Source: an uncultured Eubacteriales bacterium
GTDB taxonomy: Bacteria > Bacillota > Clostridia > Oscillospirales > Oscillospiraceae
Assembly: GCA_900321275.1 (NCBI GenBank)
Contig: ONVI01000002.1
Coordinates: 1-64,000, forward strand
Direction: 5' to 3'
DNA: 64,000 bases
The position numbers were made by a program, and so were the translations under genes. Below, piece by piece: positions 59,354 to 64,000 of the stretch (position 1 is its first letter; every line of letters starts with the position of its first letter). The notes under the pieces were generated by a model. The model saw only the letters and a program-made list of their open reading frames with translations, did no database searches and was not told the DNA's origin.

Positions 59354-59407
59354 GAGAAAAAGATTTATGGGTATCAACTTTATTAAAAATCCGATACCCA
59401 TAATACT

Positions 59408-59558
59408 ATTATCCGATAGAACAGTTTGAATCTTTCCGAGCGGATTTGTGCCGGGTTTCGTGATCGGACTTGACCATACACAAAGTATGCTCTGCGTCCG
59501 CTTCCTTGCCTGACGCAAATCTGCCTCGGAAACCTTTCAAACCGCCTTATCGGATAAT
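59408..59558. repeat. Foldback element with 11-bp terminal inverted repeats
   Basis: 151 bp that form an imperfect palindrome. The ends are ATTATCCGATA and TATCGGATAAT (perfect). Inner matching blocks are GTTTGAA, TTTCCGAG and GATTTG, and the centre is CATAC-ACAAA-GTATG. It resembles a MITE or a long structured RNA element. No open reading frame of note. Confidence 0.7.
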
Positions 59559-59582
59559 CGTATAAAAGATTATTCACAGCCC

Positions 59583-59984
59583 CTATTTTCGGAAAATCCA
59601 TTTGAAAAAGCGGAACAGCAGATATAAAAGCAGGATGCAGCCGGACGCAGCAAGAAAACCGAAGACGCCGTAAACAATGTCTTCAAGCTGCATGGAGCCG
59701 GTTTTGGTCATATGTTGCCCAATCTCAATGGCAAAGCAAACGGCAAAAACGGTGGACAGAGTAAACAGCCAGCTCATGATTCCGATCTGCCCGTGTTTTG
59801 CCAGAAAGCGGAAAACAAGATAGGCGAGCAAAAGCAGCAGTAATCCGAAAATGCCGATCACTATAAAATGCAGTTCGGAGTTATTGAATAAATGAGAGTG
59901 CTGACGGTTATACCTGACAAGCCAGTCATGGAACCACGCAACGGAGACCACAATTTGATAGAGCCAGAGTTTCAATTGTGCCAA
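59583..59984 (-). CDS. VanZ-like small membrane protein (133 aa)
   Basis: 133 residues with three or four hydrophobic segments. FAIEIGQHMTKTGSMQLEDIVYGVFGFLAA (about residues 88-117, shown here in part by its motif) carries the Glu...Gln...Asp pattern of the VanZ family, members of which affect teicoplanin resistance or envelope properties. It is shorter than the typical VanZ domain. The start at 59984 has a weak ribosome binding site. No resistance genes lie nearby. Confidence 0.65.
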   Translation of the reverse strand: MAQLKLWLYQIVVSVAWFHDWLVRYNRQHSHLFNNSELHFIVIGIFGLLLLLLAYLVFRFLAKHGQIGIMSWLFTLSTVFAVCFAIEIGQHMTKTGSMQLEDIVYGVFGFLAASGCILLLYLLFRFFKWIFRK

Positions 59985-60020
59985 GCTTTCACCTTCCCGC
60001 TGAAGAGATTATAAGCTGCA

Positions 60021-60590
60021 TCATAACATGTTTTGCGCGCGAAGCTTGTTGTTGAGCTTGGTATAAATGCGCGAAACAAACCAAGGCTCACTCGACGCAT
60101 GGAGGGCTTCATCCAGTCCAAACCATTTTACGCCGCTGTTTTCCGCCTCACAGACCGTGAGAGGATCGTGATCGTCCGCCTCCAGCAGATACGTGACGTT
60201 CAGATGCAGATGGCTCGGCACATAAGCGCCGCGCTTTTCATGCCCGTCCACGGTGAGAGATTCCAGAGAAAAAATATCCTCGGACAAAAGCCGCGCGGAT
60301 TTGACGCCGGTTTCCTCCCGCACCTCGCGCAGGACAACGGCAGCCAGATCCTCGTCTCCGTCGGCGTGACCGCCCGTCCAGGACCAGGAATCGTAGATCT
60401 TATGATAGACCATCAATACCCGATCCCGCGCGGGATTGACTACCCAGGCCGATGCCGTCATATGGGCGATCAGGTTTGTGCGGAAGAAGGCGTCGGGATT
60501 CTTGGAGAGAAAATCGAGAATCAGTGCCTTGTCCGCCGCTTCCTGCTCATTCCACGGCGTATAGGCTTGTATGGCTTCGCGGATGTTCAT
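60021..60590 (-). CDS. NUDIX hydrolase
   Basis: 189 residues. The NUDIX box GX5EX7REUXEEXGU is complete (GHADGDEDL followed by REVREETGV, about residues 74-96), so it should hydrolyse a nucleoside diphosphate linked to another group. The N-terminal 40 residues are helical. The substrate is not evident from sequence. It lies 4 nt after the DUF1643 gene on the same strand, and the two probably share a transcript. Confidence 0.9.
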   Translation of the reverse strand: MNIREAIQAYTPWNEQEAADKALILDFLSKNPDAFFRTNLIAHMTASAWVVNPARDRVLMVYHKIYDSWSWTGGHADGDEDLAAVVLREVREETGVKSARLLSEDIFSLESLTVDGHEKRGAYVPSHLHLNVTYLLEADDHDPLTVCEAENSGVKWFGLDEALHASSEPWFVSRIYTKLNNKLRAQNML

Positions 60591-60594
60591 GCTC

Positions 60595-61218
60595 TCAGCC
60601 TCCGATGGTTTTCAAATAGGCAGCAACGTCAAAATCGCGCACCGCTTCATCCCTGCGCAGATAAAGCGGGTGGTGGGGGTGTCCTTTGTTGGAACACTTG
60701 CCCGCGCACAGCCAGCGCGCGCCGTATTCTTCGCCGGCCTCCACCATGTCACGCACACAGGCGGGGAGGTAGGGCCGCTTTTCGATGATCGTTCCCCAGG
60801 CGGCCCAGACGGCGGGGCGGTGCCCGGCACCCACATGGGATAGAATGTAGCGGAACGCCTCCATGTTCGCACGGTGCAGATCACTGTTCAGCGCCCGGTC
60901 CATATCGTCCGGCCGGGTTGCGCGCTGGGCGTAAACGTTGAACATGATAAAGCTGTCGTAGCCGTTAAAGGCGGCGATGCGTTCCACGGATTTGAGGGTG
61001 TTGTCGAGATTGTCCGGCTCGGCGGTGGAGGGATTTATCCCGATGCAGATGAGCGGGTTTTCGCCTCGCGTGCCGAGTATGTAACGGTATTCGGTATAGA
61101 AATCCGGCACATAGAGCCAGCGATCCCGGTCGTAGCTGTCGCCCTGCCCGGAGAGGGCAAGGGCGGTTTCAAAGTCCAGGATCTCCACGGTCTGGCTCGC
61201 GCCGCTCGGAATATGCAT
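60595..61218 (-). CDS. DUF1643 family protein
   Basis: 207 residues. Recognisable blocks are RYILGTRG, ICIGINPSTAEPDNLDNTLKS (about residue 57), FMFNVYAQRAT and GKCSNKGHPHHPLYL near the end, all typical of DUF1643, a family of unknown function related in part to uracil-DNA-glycosylase-like folds. The ATG at 61218 follows AAAGGAG. It lies between an AEC transporter gene and a NUDIX gene on the same strand. Confidence 0.85.
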   Translation of the reverse strand: MHIPSGASQTVEILDFETALALSGQGDSYDRDRWLYVPDFYTEYRYILGTRGENPLICIGINPSTAEPDNLDNTLKSVERIAAFNGYDSFIMFNVYAQRATRPDDMDRALNSDLHRANMEAFRYILSHVGAGHRPAVWAAWGTIIEKRPYLPACVRDMVEAGEEYGARWLCAGKCSNKGHPHHPLYLRRDEAVRDFDVAAYLKTIGG

Positions 61219-61230
61219 GGTTTTCTCCTT

Positions 61231-62142
61231 TCAGCCCAATATCAGCAGCAGGGCGGGGAGCGTGAGCAGGGACAGCAGCGTCGTGACAATCACGGCGTTG
61301 GAGGCAAGCGATGCTTCCCGTCCGCTGCGCAGCGTGAGGATCGGCACCACGATCCCGGTGGGGCAGCCCGCAATCACGACGCAGGACTTGAGCAGCAGCT
61401 CATTATCCGTGAGAAGACCCAGCACAAGCCAGGTCAGCGCCGGGGCGATGACGAGCCTTACCAGGGCGATCAGGTACACGCGCCCGTCTTTGAGCGCGTC
61501 GGTGAGATTTTCACTGCCCATGGTGATGCCGATGACGATCATCGACAGCGGCATGGAGCAGGCGGCGATCACCGTAAACAGCCGTGAGACGGCCTTGGGC
61601 ACCGGAAGACCCAGCACAAAAAATACGAGCGCCGCAAGCGTTGAGACTACGCAGGGCGAAAACACGTCCTTCGCGCGAAAGCCGCCGTCCACACCGAGAC
61701 GCCAGGTACCGTATGTATACAGCAGCAGATTGAAGGGCAGACTGGTGAGGCCCACATACAAAACCGCCGTCGGCCCGTACATGGCATCCAAAATCGGAAG
61801 GCCGATCAGCAGATTGTTCATGACCGCGATGCTCAGCTCCAGCGAGGCGTCTGCCCGGATCCTCTGGCCGAGCAGCCGCAGCGTGAGAAAGCCAAGCACA
61901 TAACCCAGCAGGATCGTCACGATGACGACCAGCAGCACATGCGGCAGTTCCTTCGGCGAAAGACCGGCGTTGCCGGAGCAGATCGACTGGAAAACCGACC
62001 CGACAAGGAAAACATTGACGACCAGCCAGCTCGCGGCCCCGGAGAAGCCGGGGGGATAGATCCCGCGCCGCACGCCGAAGAAGCCGACAAGCATCAGCGC
62101 AAGGATGACAAAACAGGTTTCAAAAAGAGCGGATAGTTCCAT
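61231..62142 (-). CDS. AEC-family (auxin efflux carrier-like) transporter
   Basis: 303-residue membrane protein with about ten hydrophobic segments and the two-fold layout of the AEC/bile acid transporter superfamily. The typical polar sites lie in the middle of helix 4 (NNLLIGLPILDAMYG, about residue 90) and in the C-terminal half (CSMPLSMIVIGI, about residue 190). Bacterial members export malate and other organic acids. The specific substrate is unknown. It lies 6 nt after the mgtE stop on the same strand. Confidence 0.88.
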   Translation of the reverse strand: MELSALFETCFVILALMLVGFFGVRRGIYPPGFSGAASWLVVNVFLVGSVFQSICSGNAGLSPKELPHVLLVVIVTILLGYVLGFLTLRLLGQRIRADASLELSIAVMNNLLIGLPILDAMYGPTAVLYVGLTSLPFNLLLYTYGTWRLGVDGGFRAKDVFSPCVVSTLAALVFFVLGLPVPKAVSRLFTVIAACSMPLSMIVIGITMGSENLTDALKDGRVYLIALVRLVIAPALTWLVLGLLTDNELLLKSCVVIAGCPTGIVVPILTLRSGREASLASNAVIVTTLLSLLTLPALLLILG

Positions 62143-62148
62143 AACGCC

Positions 62149-63573
62149 TCATATATGTAAAATAAGCTTTGCAACGTAAATATAGATAAGCAGCGACACG
62201 GCGTCTGTCACCGTGGAGATGAGCGGGTTTGCCATGACCGCCGGGTCAACGCCGATCTTCTCCGCCAGAATCGGCAGCAGGGCGCCGACGCTTTTGGCGA
62301 AGAGGACGATGAACAGAATGGACGAGCTGACCGTCGCCGCCACCTGAACCGTGACCGCGTCGTTGTGCAGGATCATCCCGTCGAGCACCAGCATCTTCAC
62401 AAAGTTCACCGCAGCCAGCGCAAGGCCGCAGAGGAAGGCCACGCGCAGCTCGCGCCACATGACGCTCAGGGCGTCCTTCGGCTCGATATCGCCGAGAGAG
62501 AGGGCACGGATGACGGCGGTGGAGGCCTGCGCGCCGGAGTTGCCGCCGGTGCCCATGAGCATGGGAATGAAGGCGACCAGTCCCGCCTGCACTGCCAGCA
62601 TATCCTCAAAGGAAGTCAGGATCATACTGGTAAAGGTGGCCGAGAGCATCAGGAACATCAGCCAGGGGATGCGGTTTTTCCAGATCTCGATAATGCTTGT
62701 ACGGGAATAGGGCTTGTCAGACGGGAGCATACCGGCCAGCTTTTCGATATCCTCGGTGGCCTCCTGCTCCATGACGTCCATGACGTCGTCGACGGTGACG
62801 ATGCCGACCAGACGCCCCTCATTGTCCACGACAGGCAAAGCCATCAGGTCGTAGTCGGCGAACTTTTCCGATACGCTCTCCTGGTCCTCCGTGGTGGAGG
62901 CGAAGATGACGTTTCGCTCCATGAGATCTTCGATGATCGTGTCGTCGTCCGCAAGCAGCAGATCCTTGACCGTCACGATGCCCTCAAGCTTTCGGTCGGC
63001 CGAGATGACAAAGCAGACATAGATGGTCTCGCGGTCCTCGCCGATGCGGCGGATGCGGGCGATGGATTCCTTGACGCTCATGTATTTTTTGAGATCCACA
63101 AACTCAGCCGTCATAATGCTGCCGGCGGAGTTTTCGGGATAGCGCAGATACTGGTTGATAAGGTTGCGGGTCTGCGGGGTGGCCGCGCGCATGACGCGCC
63201 TGACCACGTTCGCGGGCAGCTCTTCCACGACGTCGACCGCATCGTCGACATACAGCTCGTCAATGATCCCGGCAAGCTCCGAGTCCGTGATGGCGTTGAT
63301 GATGCGCTCCTGCTCCGGAGGATCAAAGTTTGCGAAAACGTCCGCTGCGGTCTCCTTGCTCAAAAGGCGGAAGACCATGGGCATGCGGTTGTCGTCGATT
63401 TCGGAGAGGAATTCAGCCACGTCGAATTCGTTCAGCTCCTCCATGCGGCGCTGCAGCTCCTTCATGTCGCGGCGGTCGAGCAGTTCTGTCAGCTGGTCGG
63501 TCTGTTTTTCGACAATGGTATCGTAGTCCAGGCCTTCGTCCTGTCGCTCCTGTTCCTTTTCGAGTTCCTCCAA
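62149..63573 (-). CDS. mgtE: Magnesium transporter MgtE
   Basis: 474 residues: cytoplasmic superhelical MgtE_N domain (about 25-130), a CBS pair (about 135-255, with ENSAGSIMTAEFV and FADYDLMALPVVDNEGRLVGIVTVDD-like strands) and a five-helix membrane domain with the pore sequence MGTGGNSGAQASTAVIRALSLG. It takes up Mg2+ and is gated by intracellular Mg2+ through the CBS domains. I take TTG at 63573, 8 nt after GGAGG, as start; an ATG at 63645 has no ribosome binding site. Confidence 0.92.
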   Translation of the reverse strand: MEELEKEQERQDEGLDYDTIVEKQTDQLTELLDRRDMKELQRRMEELNEFDVAEFLSEIDDNRMPMVFRLLSKETAADVFANFDPPEQERIINAITDSELAGIIDELYVDDAVDVVEELPANVVRRVMRAATPQTRNLINQYLRYPENSAGSIMTAEFVDLKKYMSVKESIARIRRIGEDRETIYVCFVISADRKLEGIVTVKDLLLADDDTIIEDLMERNVIFASTTEDQESVSEKFADYDLMALPVVDNEGRLVGIVTVDDVMDVMEQEATEDIEKLAGMLPSDKPYSRTSIIEIWKNRIPWLMFLMLSATFTSMILTSFEDMLAVQAGLVAFIPMLMGTGGNSGAQASTAVIRALSLGDIEPKDALSVMWRELRVAFLCGLALAAVNFVKMLVLDGMILHNDAVTVQVAATVSSSILFIVLFAKSVGALLPILAEKIGVDPAVMANPLISTVTDAVSLLIYIYVAKLILHI

Positions 63574-63622
63574 CAGAAACACCTCCCGAAAGAGAGTAAT
63601 AACGCGATTGAATGGGCATAAT

Positions 63623-63651
63623 ATTTTACCATACGGAGCGGCCAATTACAA
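63623..63651 (-). promoter_or_regulatory. Promoter of mgtE
   Basis: Minus strand TTGTAA (63651-63646), 17-nt spacer, TAAAAT (63628-63623). The leader is only about 45 nt, so no Mg2+ riboswitch fits. Confidence 0.7.
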
Positions 63652-63804
63652 GGAAAAAGTCATGGGACGGAGGTCTGTCCGATTCTCTCTTTCCCGTGTA
63701 TTTTTCCTGCGAAAAATCAACGAATCAACAGCGTGGAACGCGCTCCTTCGCCACGTTACATAACTATAATGTTCGTATCTTATGTAAACTCAGGAGGATG
63801 AAAC

Positions 63805-64000
63805 ATGGATTTCGGGGGACAGGGAAGGACTGTGGGCGCGCGTTCCGCGGCTGAGGGGATGGACCGCCGCTTTTTCATCGCCGCCCGCTGCGGGCTGTAT
63901 CTGCTGATGGGGACGGTGATGGCCTGCGCGCGGGTTCTGGGCAACGGCGCGCCCTTCGGGATGGCGCTGGTGGCATGCTCGGGCGCGGGGATCAGCGGTG
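63805..64000 (+). CDS. spoIIE: Start of stage II sporulation protein E (cut by window edge)
   Basis: 65 codons are visible from the ATG at 63805, with AGGAGG 6 nt upstream. A short charged N-terminus is followed by hydrophobic segments containing VLGNGAPFGMALVA, which matches the start of the multi-pass domain of SpoIIE in Clostridia. The full protein would be a PP2C phosphatase that activates sigma-F in the forespore. A TATAAT lies at 63765-63770 without a good -35, as expected of a Spo0A-dependent promoter. The identification rests on a short stretch only. Confidence 0.55.
   Translation, partial: MDFGGQGRTVGARSAAEGMDRRFFIAARCGLYLLMGTVMACARVLGNGAPFGMALVACSGAGISG

Larger units (their letters stand above)
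59227..59582. other. 356-bp region of repeats between minus-strand genes
   Basis: It contains the TCATCCTGAG-type palindrome copy 3 (59317-59353), a GGGTATC / GATACCC hairpin (about 59368-59400) and the 151-bp foldback element (59408-59558). Short reading frames inside are by-products of the repeats. Confidence 0.6.

Noticed and set aside
59330..59601. Two short minus-strand proteins of 62 and 72 aa
   Set aside because: They lie entirely within the foldback element and neighbouring palindromes and have no ribosome binding site.
63574..63804. Mg2+ riboswitch (M-box) upstream of mgtE
   Set aside because: The promoter lies about 50 nt from the start codon, which leaves no room for the roughly 170-nt aptamer.

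Overview
The window is about 64 kb of GC-rich (roughly 58-60 % by eye) chromosomal DNA from a Gram-positive, endospore-forming member of the Clostridia, most likely an Oscillospiraceae-like gut anaerobe. The evidence is a SpoIIE-like N-terminus at the right edge, SdpR/SdpI-type genes, BMP-type nucleoside transport, strong GGAGG ribosome binding sites, many TTG/GTG starts and several dispersed palindromic repeats. There is no rRNA gene, so the taxon is inferred. I saw no prophage, complete IS, CRISPR array or tRNA gene.

Layout. 1-13.2 kb: amylosucrase (runs off the left edge), a tiny zinc-ribbon protein, a degenerate response regulator with an unknown partner, a membrane metallophosphoesterase, a STAS/acyl-CoA-synthetase fusion, an EamA exporter, a VUT-family transporter under a candidate preQ1-I riboswitch, an SDR enzyme, a DUF5662 protein, a secreted phosphoesterase and small membrane proteins. 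13.2-19.1 kb: a MITE-like repeat, then a minus-strand surface-glycan group (tandem-duplicated GT2 glycosyltransferase, MOP flippase, ATP-grasp ligase). 19.3-26.5 kb: a minus-strand nucleoside/pseudouridine salvage region (BMP binding protein, fucose-isomerase-like protein, ABC ATPase, two permeases, PsuG). 26.7-30.9 kb: a P-loop protein, Psd/PssA phosphatidylethanolamine synthesis, a Lar-like zinc protein, acylphosphatase and a membrane protein pair whose first gene seems to start with ATT. 31-36 kb: ProS, a second MITE copy and the larB-larE-larC nickel-pincer cofactor genes. 36-43 kb: EamA, VOC, M3 peptidase, Tex, class II GalT and a truncated HD-domain gene. 43-53 kb: two paralogous multi-pass membrane proteins, a CPBP protease, a membrane-bound PP2C phosphatase, a PTS-like IIC-IIA permease that lacks the IIA phosphohistidine, and GlgB. 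53-57 kb: an I42 inhibitor lipoprotein, then a TrpXYZ-like ABC operon. 57-64 kb: SdpI/SdpR, DUF4317, VanZ-like, NUDIX, DUF1643, AEC transporter, MgtE, spoIIE.

The most interesting element is the leader of the ABC operon at 53779-54071. A strong promoter carries a palindromic operator in its spacer. It is followed by a 30-codon peptide very rich in Tyr and Phe, an intrinsic terminator, and a 14-bp alternative pairing between the peptide's distal codons and the terminator stem. Together these look like a classical ribosome-stalling attenuator that senses aromatic amino acids in front of an aromatic amino acid-type transporter. Other notable points are the phosphohistidine-less IIC-IIA protein, the STAS/acyl-CoA-synthetase fusion, the candidate preQ1 riboswitch, the duplicated glycosyltransferase, and a MITE that supplies the stop codon of a neighbouring gene.
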